From positions 62,001 through 126,000 of the forward strand of contig JAPYPR010000002.1 in the NCBI GenBank assembly GCA_029937545.1: a stretch of 64,000 nucleotides of DNA, given 5' to 3'. Source of the DNA: Erythrobacter sp. (GTDB taxonomy: Bacteria; Pseudomonadota; Alphaproteobacteria; Sphingomonadales; Sphingomonadaceae). Below are positions 1 to 9,756 of this stretch, piece after piece. A model generated the notes under the pieces. The model made no database searches. It was not told the DNA's origin and saw nothing but the letters and a program-made list of their open reading frames with translations. Positions within the stretch are counted from its first letter, which is position 1. Each line of letters begins with the position of its first letter. Made by a program: the position numbers and the translations under genes.

Positions 1-207
1 TACGATCTCGCCACGATTGCGAAGTGGCTCGAAAATTTCGTGAGGCGCTTCTTTGCCTTCAGCCAGTTCAAGCGCAGCGCCTTGCCCAATGGTCCGAAAG
101 TCAGCGCTGGCGGGGCACTCTCCCCGCGTGGTGACTGGCGCGCGCCGAGCGATGCGGTGGCCGATTTGTGGCTCGATGACCTGAAACGAAACGTACCGGA
201 AAGCTGA
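1..207 (+). CDS. nadE: NAD+ synthase (glutamine-hydrolysing), C-terminal part, truncated by window start
   Basis: Frame 1 reads [51 protein letters not shown]...NVPES*, the typical NadE C-terminus. Confidence 0.85.
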   Translation, partial: YDLATIAKWLENFVRRFFAFSQFKRSALPNGPKVSAGGALSPRGDWRAPSDAVADLWLDDLKRNVPES

Positions 208-258
208 TCGAGCTTCCCGGCACGTCGCTGACGCTTAAGGGAGGGGAGGGTCGGAGGA

Positions 259-852
259 TTACGCGGCCAGCCGTTCGACTTCCTGATGGGCCTCGGCGAT
301 CTTCTCTTCGCCGCCTTCGCCCAGGATACCGTCCGCAGCGACTATCCGCACATCGGTCATGCCCAGGAACCCGAGGAAAAACTTCAGCCAGGGCGACATG
401 AAATCGATATCGCTGCCGATCGGCGTTCCGCCGGTCGCTGCTGTAATATAAACCGTCTTGTCGGTGAGCAGGCCTTCCGGTCCGTTTTGCGTGTAGCGGA
501 AGGTCCGCCCGGCGCGCGCGACGAGGTCGGCCCAGGCCTTCAGCGTGGCAGGCACGGTGAAGTTGTAGACCGGCACGCTGAAAACGATCGTATCGGCGGC
601 GTCGAGTTCGTCGATCAGCTCGTCGGCGATCTTCGCAAGACCGTGCTGCGCGTCCGAACGATCGGCATAGGGCGCAAGGTTGGCCGCGTGCCGCTCGGCA
701 TCGATGAAGGGGAGGTCGTTTTTCGCCAGGTCGCGCGTCACGACTGTCGCCTCGTCCTTAATGGCGAGCCTTTTGATGAGCTTGCTCCCGAGGCTGGTCG
801 AAACGCTGTCATCGCCGCGGATGCTGCTGGTGACGTGGAGGATATTGGTCAT
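259..852 (-). CDS. azoR: FMN-dependent NADH-azoreductase
   Basis: MTNILHVTSSIRGDDSVSTSLGSKLI...VFSVPVYNFTVPATLKAWADLVARAGRTFRYT; flavodoxin-like AzoR family. Confidence 0.9.
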   Translation of the reverse strand: MTNILHVTSSIRGDDSVSTSLGSKLIKRLAIKDEATVVTRDLAKNDLPFIDAERHAANLAPYADRSDAQHGLAKIADELIDELDAADTIVFSVPVYNFTVPATLKAWADLVARAGRTFRYTQNGPEGLLTDKTVYITAATGGTPIGSDIDFMSPWLKFFLGFLGMTDVRIVAADGILGEGGEEKIAEAHQEVERLAA

Positions 853-866
853 GGCTCTGTTCCTGC

Positions 867-1583
867 TCAGGCCGCATCGACGAGGACGAGTTCGCTATCC
901 TCGAGCGCGGTAATGGTAATGCTGTATTCCTTGGTGGTGGCGATGCCGTCGCGGGCCTGCGCTTCGATGTCGCCGACGCGGATGCTGCCGGTGGCCGGCA
1001 CAAGATAGAGGTGACGGTCGGCAGTGCGCGGCGTGTAGGTCACGCTTTCGCCGGCCTTGACGGTCGCACCGAGCACGCGGGCATCGGTGCGGATGGGGAG
1101 GGCCCCCTCATCAGCCGTAGAGCCGTCGTTTGCCACGCCGCTGGCGAGGGGCACGAATTGTCCGGCGCGGTCCCCCTTGGGGAACTGTCGCGCGCCCCAG
1201 TCGGGATCGCCGCCGCGCTCCTCCGGGATAATCCAGATCTGGAACAGCGTGGTTTCCTCGTCTTCCAGGTTGAATTCCGAATGCGCGACGCCGCGTCCGG
1301 CGCTCATCACTTGCACGTCGCCTGCTTCCGTTCGGCCTTCGTTGCCCATGCTGTCGCGATGGGTGATGGCCCCGGTGCGGACATAGGTGATGATTTCAAT
1401 GTCATTGTGGGTATGGGTGGGGAAACCGCTCTTGGGCGCGATCCTGTCGTCGTTCCACACGCGCAGCGCGCCCCAGTTGACGCGCGACGGATCGTGGTAG
1501 CCAGCGAAAGAAAAGTGGTGGTTCGCGTCCAGCCAACCATGGTTGGCCTTGCCGAGACTGTCGAAGGGACGGTGTTCGATCAT
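867..1583 (-). CDS. pirin family protein (bicupin)
   Basis: MIEHRPFDSLGKANHGWLDANHHFSFAGYHDP...HTHNDIEIITYV...GDVQVMSAGRGVAHSE; start moved to internal Met. Confidence 0.9.
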   Translation of the reverse strand: MIEHRPFDSLGKANHGWLDANHHFSFAGYHDPSRVNWGALRVWNDDRIAPKSGFPTHTHNDIEIITYVRTGAITHRDSMGNEGRTEAGDVQVMSAGRGVAHSEFNLEDEETTLFQIWIIPEERGGDPDWGARQFPKGDRAGQFVPLASGVANDGSTADEGALPIRTDARVLGATVKAGESVTYTPRTADRHLYLVPATGSIRVGDIEAQARDGIATTKEYSITITALEDSELVLVDAA

Positions 1584-1689
1584 GTGCCTGCTCCTTTGAA
1601 GGAAGTGGTCGCTGGACAAGCAGATAGACCTTGCTGCTTGTTCCGATAACTGCGATAAATAATGGTGAAATGTTCAGGAAATTCGAACA

Positions 1690-2592
1690 GTGAAGGTTGG
1701 CGAGCCTACCCTCGACCAGCTTCGCATCTTTCTTGCTGTGGTCGAGGAGGGCAGCTTCGGCGCGGCAGCGCGCAAGATGGGGCGGGCGGTGTCGGCCGTC
1801 AGCTACGGCGTCTCCCAGATGGAGGCGCAGCTTGGCTTGACGCTGTTTGAGCGTGAAGGGTCTCGCCGCCCGGTGCTGACCGAGGCCGGCAAGGGCCTGC
1901 TGGTCGAAGCCAAGGCGGTGGCCGACGGCATCGATACGCTCCTGGCGAAAACGCAGAGTCTCCATGCGGGCCTCGAAAGCGAGGTCTCGCTGGTCGTCGA
2001 CGTGATGATGCCGGGTGAAGTCACGGCGACTGTCTTGCGTAAATTCCGGACGATGTTCCCGACCACCGCGCTGCGGCTACAGGTCGAAGCATTGGGAGCA
2101 GTGGCCGCATGTCTGCTGGACGGCAGCGCCGACCTTGCCATCGGCGGCCCCGTGTTGGCCAGCCATGAGAAGCTCGAACGTCAGACTATTGGCCGGGTCG
2201 AGCTTGTGCCCGTCGCCGCGCCCGATCATCCCTTGGCGCGATCCGACGTGAAGCCGGGCGAAAGTCGCAAGCACCTGCAACTCGTTCTGTCCGATCGATC
2301 GCCACTGACCGAGGGGAGAGAGTTTTCCGTCCTGTCTCCGCAAAGCTGGCGGCTGGCAGATCTCGGTGCCAAGCACGCGCTGCTTAAGGAGGGTATTGGA
2401 TGGGGCAACATGCCGCGACATATTGTAAGTGCGGATATTTCGGAGGGGCGGTTGTGCGAGCTCGATCTGCCTGAAATGCCAGGCACCGATTACACGCTCA
2501 GTGCCTTGTGGCGGCGGGATGCCCGGCCAAGGACGGCGGCCAGCTGGCTGATCGATGCGATGCGCGATGCCTTGGAGGAATGCGCCGACTGA
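1690..2592 (+). CDS. LysR family transcriptional regulator
   Basis: N-terminal HTH LDQLRIFLAVVEEGSFGAAARKMGRAVSAVSYGVSQMEAQLG, LysR substrate domain; divergent from pirin/azoR. Confidence 0.9.
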   Translation: MKVGEPTLDQLRIFLAVVEEGSFGAAARKMGRAVSAVSYGVSQMEAQLGLTLFEREGSRRPVLTEAGKGLLVEAKAVADGIDTLLAKTQSLHAGLESEVSLVVDVMMPGEVTATVLRKFRTMFPTTALRLQVEALGAVAACLLDGSADLAIGGPVLASHEKLERQTIGRVELVPVAAPDHPLARSDVKPGESRKHLQLVLSDRSPLTEGREFSVLSPQSWRLADLGAKHALLKEGIGWGNMPRHIVSADISEGRLCELDLPEMPGTDYTLSALWRRDARPRTAASWLIDAMRDALEECAD

Positions 2593-2943
2593 TCAGCGGT
2601 TGTCGAAGAATTCGACATTCACATCGGGTGCGACACGCTTGTACCGCATGCGCATCAGCACCGGGGCGCCGTGGATCGCGGTCCGATCAAACCCGAATTG
2701 CTTGGCGGTGCGAAGATAGTGGCCGGTTTTTTCCGCAGTCCCGCGGTCCTGGGGCAAGGAGGTGATGAAATCGCCGAGCGAATAGATCGCCTTGCGCTGT
2801 TTGACCAAAGGCAGGCTGGCCTCGTTAATGCAGGCGAACAATTCGTCGATCGATTGCACGTCCTACAAACCGCCGAAACGATAATGCAGCTTGTCATGCG
2901 CTTCGTCGAGATGGACGGAAACGATGCGTTCGGTCGTGCTCAT
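2593..2943 (-). pseudogene. small hypothetical protein interrupted by in-frame TAG after codon 26
   Basis: Same frame: MSTTERIVSVHLDEAHDKLHYRFGGL-TAG-DVQSIDELFACINEASLPLVKQRKAIYSLGDFITSL...; ORF track only lists the part after the stop. Confidence 0.5.
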
Positions 2944-3000
2944 GGTGCGGAATTTTAGGGCGCAGCCCTTTCAAGAGCGTAAAGCGCACGCCGCCGCATT

Positions 3001-4095
3001 TTACAGCCGCATCACCCAACCTTTGGTATCTTCGATGCGGCCTTTCTGAATGCCGACCAGTTTTTCACGCACCTTGCTGGTCATCTGGCCGGTTCCGCCG
3101 CTGCCGATGGTAAATTCGCCGTCCGGGCCGAGCACCGTACCGACCGGAGTGACGACGGCAGCGGTTCCGCAAGCCATCGTCTCGAGCAATCGACCCTCGG
3201 TGGCGTCGACGCGCCATTGGTCGATGCTGTAGGGTTCTTCGCGTACTTGCAGACCCTCTGCCCGAAGCAATTCGATCAGGCTGTCGCGCGTGATCCCGGG
3301 TAGGATCGTGCCTGTCAGGGGTGGCGTGACAACCGTGCCGTCGTCGAACACGAAGAACAGGTTCATGCCGCCCAGTTCCTCGATCCACTTCTTCTCGACC
3401 GCGTCGAGGAAAACGACTTGGTCGCAGCCGTTTTCGATGCCCTCTGCTTGCGGAACGAGGCTCGCGGCGTAGTTCCCGCCGGTCTTCGCGGCGCCGGTCC
3501 CGCCGGGGGCGGCGCGCGTATAGTTGCGGCTGACCCATATCTTCACCGGCTTGGCGCCGCCCTTGAAATAGGGGCCGACGGGACTGGCGATCAGGATATA
3601 TTTGTACTGCCGGGCCGGGCGCACGCCGAGGAAAGCTTCGGAGGCGAACATGAACGGGCGCAGGTAGAGCGAACCGTCGGGATCGCTCGGCACCCAGTCG
3701 CGGTCGACGCCAACCAGTTGGCGGATCGATTCGAGGAACAGCTCTTCCGGTAATTCGGGCATCGCCATGCGCCGCGCGCTTTCGTTGAAGCGGCGGGCAT
3801 TCTGCTCGGGGCGGAAAAGGGCGAGGCCATCATCGGGTTGCTTGTAGGCTTTCATGCCCTCGAAGATTTCCTGCGCATAATGCAGGACGGCCGCTGCCGG
3901 ATCGAGACCGATCGGCTCGCGCGGGCCGAGCGTCGCCTTGTGCCATCCGCCCCCCACGGCATTTGGAGCGTCCGCATCGTAATCGATCACGACCATGTGG
4001 TCGGTGAAGAGCTTGCCGAAGCCGGGGTCCTGCAATGCCTGCTGGCGAGTCTCGCCGGGAACCGGGGCGGGGTGGGGGAGGTGCTCGAAATCCAT
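3001..4095 (-). CDS. ilvE: branched-chain amino acid aminotransferase
   Basis: MDFEHLPHPAPVPGETRQQALQDPGFGKLFTDHMVVIDYD...HYAQEIFEGMKAYK...; class IV aminotransferase. Confidence 0.92.
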   Translation of the reverse strand: MDFEHLPHPAPVPGETRQQALQDPGFGKLFTDHMVVIDYDADAPNAVGGGWHKATLGPREPIGLDPAAAVLHYAQEIFEGMKAYKQPDDGLALFRPEQNARRFNESARRMAMPELPEELFLESIRQLVGVDRDWVPSDPDGSLYLRPFMFASEAFLGVRPARQYKYILIASPVGPYFKGGAKPVKIWVSRNYTRAAPGGTGAAKTGGNYAASLVPQAEGIENGCDQVVFLDAVEKKWIEELGGMNLFFVFDDGTVVTPPLTGTILPGITRDSLIELLRAEGLQVREEPYSIDQWRVDATEGRLLETMACGTAAVVTPVGTVLGPDGEFTIGSGGTGQMTSKVREKLVGIQKGRIEDTKGWVMRL

Positions 4096-4159
4096 GCCTG
4101 CGCGCCTAAGGCCAGCAGGGATTTTTCGCAAGATTGGGGAGAGAGTCTTTGTTTGGTGC

Positions 4160-4181
4160 GGTCAGGACATCCGTCCTGACC
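4160..4181. repeat. inverted repeat hairpin GGTCAGGAC-atcc-GTCCTGACC
   Basis: Perfect 9-bp stem, 4-nt loop, in the ilvE upstream region. Confidence 0.8.
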
Positions 4182-4230
4182 TTGCGGCGGCACCAGCCCC
4201 GCTCCCGATTCTTTTTTTGGAACAGCTCAA

Positions 4231-4252
4231 GGGCTGGACGGATGTCCGGCCC
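4231..4252. repeat. inverted repeat hairpin GGGCTGGAC-ggat-GTCCGGCCC
   Basis: 9-bp stem (one wobble/mismatch); loop complementary to the neighbouring hairpin loop. Confidence 0.8.
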
Positions 4253-4264
4253 GCACGCTGCACA

Positions 4265-4306
4265 AAATGAGAAGGCCAGCCTCGCCAAAAGGAGAGACTG
4301 GCCTTC
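4265..4306 (-). terminator. rho-independent terminator downstream of the mini-ORF
   Basis: Minus strand GAAGGCCAG...CTGGCCTTC followed by TCATTTTG. Confidence 0.65.
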
Positions 4307-4358
4307 GCATGGTCAGCGGCCGGAAGCGCCGCTCACGTAGCCTTACTCGGCAGGAATG

Positions 4359-4415
4359 TTACCGAATATGCTCCGTAGGGATCTTCACCGACCTCGCTAC
4401 TGAACCATGAGACAT
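4359..4415 (-). CDS. candidate 18-aa peptide MSHGSVARSVKIPTEHIR with maximal Shine-Dalgarno
   Basis: Minus strand GAAAGGAGGTGATCC-g-ATG; 15-nt complement of the conserved 16S 3' end; followed by terminator. Confidence 0.45.
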   Translation of the reverse strand: MSHGSVARSVKIPTEHIR

Positions 4416-4569
4416 CGGATCACCTCCTTTCAAGCTTGTGAGCTAGATCCCCGTTTCACCGGGGGCCAAGACCGCGCTACCCGCTGATCTTGATTGCCAA
4501 TTTGTTGCGCCGCGGCGCGCAATTCAAGGCTTGAAAAAAAGTTTTCCCACGTCAGAATTGATGTTTGTG

Positions 4570-4597
4570 GCCCGGCAGATTTGCACGGGCTTTTTTC
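4570..4597 (+). terminator. rho-independent terminator on + strand
   Basis: GCCCGGCA-gatt-TGCACGGGC followed by TTTTTT. Confidence 0.55.
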
Positions 4598-5158
4598 CTA
4601 TCTTCGGCAGTCCTCGATCACGCGCGTCACCTCTGCCCAGGCAGGGAGATACAGCGCGGGTCGGCCCGGCACCTCCATGGCGAAGCGACCACGGGTAAGC
4701 GCGATGGCATCCAGCAATGGATCGCGTGCCTGAACCGTTGCCACCGTAATAGGCTGCGTACTGCCCGATGCCTGCGCGGCTAGCGTGCGACTCGCTGTTT
4801 CGGTGCGAATAGTGACCGTAGCCGAGCCCGTAGCGCGACCGGCCCGTGCCAAATCGATCACCCGCTCACCCATGCGGCACGAGAGGACCGCCTGCGCTTC
4901 ACCCTGAGTATCAGCGAAAATTGCCAGAGTCTCGCCGGGTTCGCTTACATAGCGCCAGTTGCCGGCGGTCTGCGGGCGGCCAATCCAGTCCGTCTGGACT
5001 GGCGGCGGCAATGGGCTTGCACTGGGTGTGGGGGTAGGAGCCGACGTAGCGGTAGCAACCTGCTCCGGCGCAGGTGTCGAGTCCGGGGCCGGCACACAGG
5101 CGGCGATGGTGAAACTCAGCGCGAGCGCGCCTGCGGCGTGGGCATAGATCGGTTTCAT
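4598..5158 (-). CDS. putative lipoprotein of unknown function
   Basis: MKPIYAHAAGALALSFTIAACVPAP lipobox-like signal peptide, Pro-rich linker. Confidence 0.6.
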   Translation of the reverse strand: MKPIYAHAAGALALSFTIAACVPAPDSTPAPEQVATATSAPTPTPSASPLPPPVQTDWIGRPQTAGNWRYVSEPGETLAIFADTQGEAQAVLSCRMGERVIDLARAGRATGSATVTIRTETASRTLAAQASGSTQPITVATVQARDPLLDAIALTRGRFAMEVPGRPALYLPAWAEVTRVIEDCRR

Positions 5159-5192
5159 ATACCCACAATGCCCGCTAGGCGCTTTCTTTCCG

Positions 5193-5930
5193 ATGCCGAC
5201 AAAGAAACGCCTCGATCAGATGCTGGTGGACCGTGGGCTGGTCGAAAGCCGTAGCCGCGCCCAGGCCTTGGTGATGGCCGGGCTGGTGTTCTCCGGCGAG
5301 CAGAAGCTTGCCAAGCCGGGCCAGCAACTTGCCGAGGATGCGCCGCTCGATGTGCGGGGGCGCGATCACCCGTGGGTGTCGCGCGGCGGTATCAAGCTCG
5401 CCCGTGCGATCGAACATTTCGGGCTCGATCCGCGCGGCGTAACGGCCATGGATATCGGCAGCTCGACCGGCGGCTTCACCGACGTGCTGCTTCAGGGCGG
5501 GGCAAAGCATGTCTTCGCAGTCGACAGCGGCACGAACCAGCTCGCGTGGAAACTACGGCAGGACGAGCGGGTGACCGTGCTGGAGCAAACCAGCGCGCGC
5601 ATCCTGACGCCCGAGATAATCGACCGTCCAGTGGGGTGGGTGGTCTGCGATGCGAGCTTCATCGGCCTTGCCAAGGTGCTGGAGCGCCCGCTCGAACTGG
5701 CCGAACGCGGCTGCCGCCTCGTCGCGCTGATCAAGCCGCAATTCGAAGTGGGGCGCGAAGAAGTCGGCAAGAAGGGCGTGGTCAGCGATCCGGCGCTGCA
5801 CAGCCGTGTCTGCGACGAAGTGCACGAATGGGTCGAGGGTCTCGGCTTCGCAGTTCAGGGCATCGTCGAGAGTCCGATCACCGGTCCGGAGGGCAACGTC
5901 GAATTCCTGATAAGTGCGCTCCGACATTGA
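5193..5930 (+). CDS. tlyA: TlyA family rRNA (cytidine-2'-O)-methyltransferase / hemolysin A
   Basis: KKRLDQMLVDRGLVESRSRAQALVMAGLV S4 domain plus DIGSSTGGFTDVLLQGGAKHVFAVDSGTNQL FtsJ-like methyltransferase. Confidence 0.92.
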   Translation: MPTKKRLDQMLVDRGLVESRSRAQALVMAGLVFSGEQKLAKPGQQLAEDAPLDVRGRDHPWVSRGGIKLARAIEHFGLDPRGVTAMDIGSSTGGFTDVLLQGGAKHVFAVDSGTNQLAWKLRQDERVTVLEQTSARILTPEIIDRPVGWVVCDASFIGLAKVLERPLELAERGCRLVALIKPQFEVGREEVGKKGVVSDPALHSRVCDEVHEWVEGLGFAVQGIVESPITGPEGNVEFLISALRH

Positions 5931-5984
5931 CGCTTCGGCTCGCTCGGCTCTAGGCGCGTCGCCAAGAGATTTCACGGAGAGAGT

Positions 5985-7517
5985 ATGTCCGCCAATATCG
6001 CCGAAATGGAACGTCGCCGCGAAGCTGCCCAGCTGGGCGGCGGGCAGAAACGCATCGATGCGCAGCACGCCAAGGGCAAGCTGACCGCGCGCGAACGGCT
6101 CGATGTGCTGCTCGACGAGGGCAGCTTCGAAGAGCTCGACCGCTATGTCGAACACGACTGCGTCGATTTCGGCATGGAGGACCAGAAAATCCCCGGCGAC
6201 GGGGTGGTGACAGGATCGGGCACGATCAACGGCCGGCTGGTTTACGTTTTCTCTCAAGATTTCACTGTCTTCGGCGGATCTCTTTCCAAGCGGCATGCGG
6301 AGAAGATCTGCAAGGTGATGGACACCGCAATGAAGGTCGGCGCGCCGGTGATCGGCCTCAACGATTCCGGCGGCGCGCGCATCCAGGAAGGCGTGGCCAG
6401 CCTCGGAGGCTACGCCGAGGTATTCCAGCGCAACGTGCTGGCGAGTGGCGTGGTGCCGCAGATCAGCCTCATCATGGGACCGTGCGCGGGCGGGGCGGTC
6501 TACAGCCCTGCGATGACCGACTTCATCTTCATGGTGGAAGACAGCAGCTACATGTTCGTCACCGGCCCCGATGTGGTGAAGACGGTGACCAACGAGGTCG
6601 TGACGCAAGAGGAACTGGGCGGGGCGAAGACTCACACCACCAAGACCTCGGTCGCCGACAATGCGTTCGAGAACGACATCGAGACGCTGCTCGCGACACG
6701 TAATTTTTTCGACTATCTCCCGCTGTCGAACCGCGAAGACGTGCCCGAGCGCCCAACGGCCGATGCTTGGGACCGCGAGGAGCCGAGCCTCGACACGCTG
6801 ATCCCCGACAATGCCAACCAGCCCTATGACATGCACGAGGTCATTCGGAAGACGTTGGACGAGGGCGACTTCTTCGAGATCCAGCCGAACCATGCGGCCA
6901 ACATCATCTGCGGCTTCGGCCGGGTGGAGGGGCGCACGGTGGGCGTAGTGGCGAACCAGCCGATGGTGCTTGCCGGCGTGCTGGACATCGCATCGTCCAA
7001 GAAGGCCGCGCGCTTCGTGCGCTTCTGCGATGCCTTTGAAATCCCGATCCTGACCTTTGTCGATGTGCCCGGCTTCCTTCCCGGCACCGCGCAGGAGCAC
7101 AACGGCATCATCAAGCATGGCGCAAAGCTGCTCTTCGCCTATGCCGAGGCGACCGTGCCGAAGATCACCGTGATTACCCGCAAGGCCTATGGCGGTGCCT
7201 ACGACGTGATGGCTTCGAAGCACCTGCGCGGCGACCTCAACTACGCCTGGCCGACCGCCGAAATCGCCGTGATGGGCGCAAAGGGCGCGGTGGAAATCAT
7301 CTTCCGCCAGGACCGCGACGACCCGGACAAGATCGCGGAGAAGACGAAGGAATACGAAGACCGCTTCGCCAACCCCTTCGTAGCGGCATCGCGCGGCTAT
7401 ATTGACGAAGTGATCTATCCGCACTCGACCCGCAAGCGGATCGCGCTGGGACTACGCAAGCTGCGGACCAAGCAACTCGAGAACCCGTGGAAGAAGCACG
7501 ACAATATTCCTCTCTAG
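5985..7517 (+). CDS. pccB: propionyl-CoA carboxylase beta subunit
   Basis: Carboxyltransferase domain, [72 protein letters not shown]. Confidence 0.93.
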   Translation: MSANIAEMERRREAAQLGGGQKRIDAQHAKGKLTARERLDVLLDEGSFEELDRYVEHDCVDFGMEDQKIPGDGVVTGSGTINGRLVYVFSQDFTVFGGSLSKRHAEKICKVMDTAMKVGAPVIGLNDSGGARIQEGVASLGGYAEVFQRNVLASGVVPQISLIMGPCAGGAVYSPAMTDFIFMVEDSSYMFVTGPDVVKTVTNEVVTQEELGGAKTHTTKTSVADNAFENDIETLLATRNFFDYLPLSNREDVPERPTADAWDREEPSLDTLIPDNANQPYDMHEVIRKTLDEGDFFEIQPNHAANIICGFGRVEGRTVGVVANQPMVLAGVLDIASSKKAARFVRFCDAFEIPILTFVDVPGFLPGTAQEHNGIIKHGAKLLFAYAEATVPKITVITRKAYGGAYDVMASKHLRGDLNYAWPTAEIAVMGAKGAVEIIFRQDRDDPDKIAEKTKEYEDRFANPFVAASRGYIDEVIYPHSTRKRIALGLRKLRTKQLENPWKKHDNIPL

Positions 7518-7636
7518 GCACGCCGCATGGATGGCCTGCCGGAAGTATCCCGGTAGCTTAGACGTTAGTGGTCACGGCTAGACTCGGTCTGTTCTCCACG
7601 ATAGCTTCTCCCCCGTAATCAGGAGGAGGCATTTCG

Positions 7637-9676
7637 ATGAAGAAGACCTTGCTGGCAGCCTCGGCGCTTGCCGCTTCGACCTTGATGACTGGTGTCGGCC
7701 ATGCCGAGCACCACGCGCTATCCGAATACGAACTGATCGACCGCAGCGAACTGTTCGGCAATCCGGTCGCTTCGCAAGGGCGCATCAGCCCGGATGGCGA
7801 GTGGGTCAGTTGGATCGCGCCCGACGATGGTGTGATGAACGTTTGGGTCGCGCCGGCCTCCGATCCCTCCAACGGCAAGGTCGTCACCGACGACCGCCAT
7901 CGCGGGATTTCCAACCACCTCTGGTCGGTCGACAGCAAATACGTGTTGTTCGTGAAGGACAATAACGGGGACGAGAACTTCCACGTCTACGCCACCGACC
8001 CGCGCACCGGCGAAACGCGCGACCTCACGCCGCTGGAAGATGGCATCCGCGCGCAGTTGATGGGTGCCAGCCGCGACCGGCCGGGCGTGATCCTGGTCGG
8101 CACGAACGAGCGCAATCCGCAGCTGACCGATCTCTACGAATACAATATCGAGACCGGCGAGCGGACGCTGATCGCCGAGAACCCCGGCTATGCGTCCTTC
8201 ATCACCGACAATACCTACAAGCCGCGCATGGCGATGATCCCGCAGCCCGATGGCGGGATGCAGGCAGTCTATCTCAACGAGGACCTGACGCCGGGCGATG
8301 TGTTCGCGGACATTCCCAGCGAGGACATGCTGAACACCAACATCGTCCAGTTCTCGCGCGACAACAACACGGTCTACATGATCGACAGCCGCGACCGGAA
8401 CCTCGCGGCGGGTGTCGCGGTCGACCTTGCGACCGGCGAACGGCGCGTGATCGTGGAGCCGGAGCAGGCCGATCTCAGCAACATCATGGTCGATAACGAT
8501 ACCTACGAGCCGATCGCCTATTCGACCAATTACCTGAAGAGCGAATGGACTCCGCTGACCGACGAGGCGCGGGCCGAACTCGCCTTCCTCGATGCCAATC
8601 TGGAGGGCGAATTCCAGGTCACCTCGCGCTCGCAGGACGATAATACCTGGATCGTCTACGACGGCTCGGCACAAGCGCCCGGCCAGTATTACGTTTACGA
8701 TCGCACCGCCGATACGCTGACCCCGTGGTTCGCCACGCGGCCCGATCTTGCCGATGCGCCGCTGCAGCCGATGCATCCGCTGGAGCTGAAGTCCCGCGAC
8801 GGCAAGACGCTGGTGTCCTATCTCACCCTGCCGCCGGGCAGCGACGCCGATGGCGACGGGCGGCCTGACGAGGCTGTGCCGATGCTGCTGTGGGTTCATG
8901 GCGGCCCGTGGGCGCGCGACGGCTATGGCTACAACACGATCCACCAATGGATGGCCAATCGCGGCTATGCCGTGCTGAGCGTGAATTACCGCGGCTCGAC
9001 CGGCTTCGGGAAGGAATTCACCAATGCCGCGGTCGGCGAATTTGCCGGCAAGATGCACGACGATCTGATCGATGCGGTCGACTGGGCCGTGGGCGAGGGC
9101 ATCGCGCAGGAAGACAAGGTCGCCATCGGCGGCGGCAGCTATGGCGGATACGCTACATTGATCGGCGTCACCTTCACGCCGGACAAGTTTGCCTGCGGTG
9201 TCGATATCGTCGGCCCGTCCAGCCTCGTCACGTTGATCGAAAGCTTCCCCGAATACTGGAAGCCGTTCCTCGCCGGCACCTGGTATCGCTATGTTGGCGA
9301 TCCGAGCGATCCGCAGGCCCGCGAAGACCTGCTGGCCCGCTCTGCCATCAGCCGGATCGACGATATCAGGGTGCCCCTGCTGGTCGGGCAGGGCGGCAAC
9401 GATCCGCGCGTGACCAAGCCTGAAGCCGACAATCTCGTAGCGGCGATGCAGGCGAAGAATCTGCCGGTGACCTATATCAACTATCCCGACGAAGGGCACG
9501 GCTTCCAGAAGCCCGAGAACCGCCAGAGCTTCTTTGCCGCGATGGAAGGTTTCCTCGGCACCTGCCTCGGCGGGCGCGTGCAGCCGATCGGCGACAGCTT
9601 CGAAGGCAGCTCCGCGGAAATCCTCGCGGGCACCGAATATGTCGAAGGACTGGGGGATATCTCCACCGGCGAATGA
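7637..9676 (+). CDS. S9 family peptidase (prolyl oligopeptidase-like), secreted
   Basis: Signal peptide; VHGGPWARDGYGYN, GGGSYGGYATLIGVTFTP nucleophile motif, NYPDEGHGF catalytic His. Confidence 0.9.
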   Translation: MKKTLLAASALAASTLMTGVGHAEHHALSEYELIDRSELFGNPVASQGRISPDGEWVSWIAPDDGVMNVWVAPASDPSNGKVVTDDRHRGISNHLWSVDSKYVLFVKDNNGDENFHVYATDPRTGETRDLTPLEDGIRAQLMGASRDRPGVILVGTNERNPQLTDLYEYNIETGERTLIAENPGYASFITDNTYKPRMAMIPQPDGGMQAVYLNEDLTPGDVFADIPSEDMLNTNIVQFSRDNNTVYMIDSRDRNLAAGVAVDLATGERRVIVEPEQADLSNIMVDNDTYEPIAYSTNYLKSEWTPLTDEARAELAFLDANLEGEFQVTSRSQDDNTWIVYDGSAQAPGQYYVYDRTADTLTPWFATRPDLADAPLQPMHPLELKSRDGKTLVSYLTLPPGSDADGDGRPDEAVPMLLWVHGGPWARDGYGYNTIHQWMANRGYAVLSVNYRGSTGFGKEFTNAAVGEFAGKMHDDLIDAVDWAVGEGIAQEDKVAIGGGSYGGYATLIGVTFTPDKFACGVDIVGPSSLVTLIESFPEYWKPFLAGTWYRYVGDPSDPQAREDLLARSAISRIDDIRVPLLVGQGGNDPRVTKPEADNLVAAMQAKNLPVTYINYPDEGHGFQKPENRQSFFAAMEGFLGTCLGGRVQPIGDSFEGSSAEILAGTEYVEGLGDISTGE

Positions 9677-9756
9677 TTTCGCCCGTATAGGCATTGCAAT
9701 GGGTGGCGCGGTTCCGTTAGCGGGATCCCGCCATTCGTTTTTGCAGGAGTTGGCGC

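Noticed and set aside
5553-7424. 623-aa antisense ORF over tlyA/pccB
   Set aside because: Same GC-bias artefact opposite clear pccB
7718-9694. 658-aa antisense ORF
   Set aside because: Opposite a clear S9 peptidase
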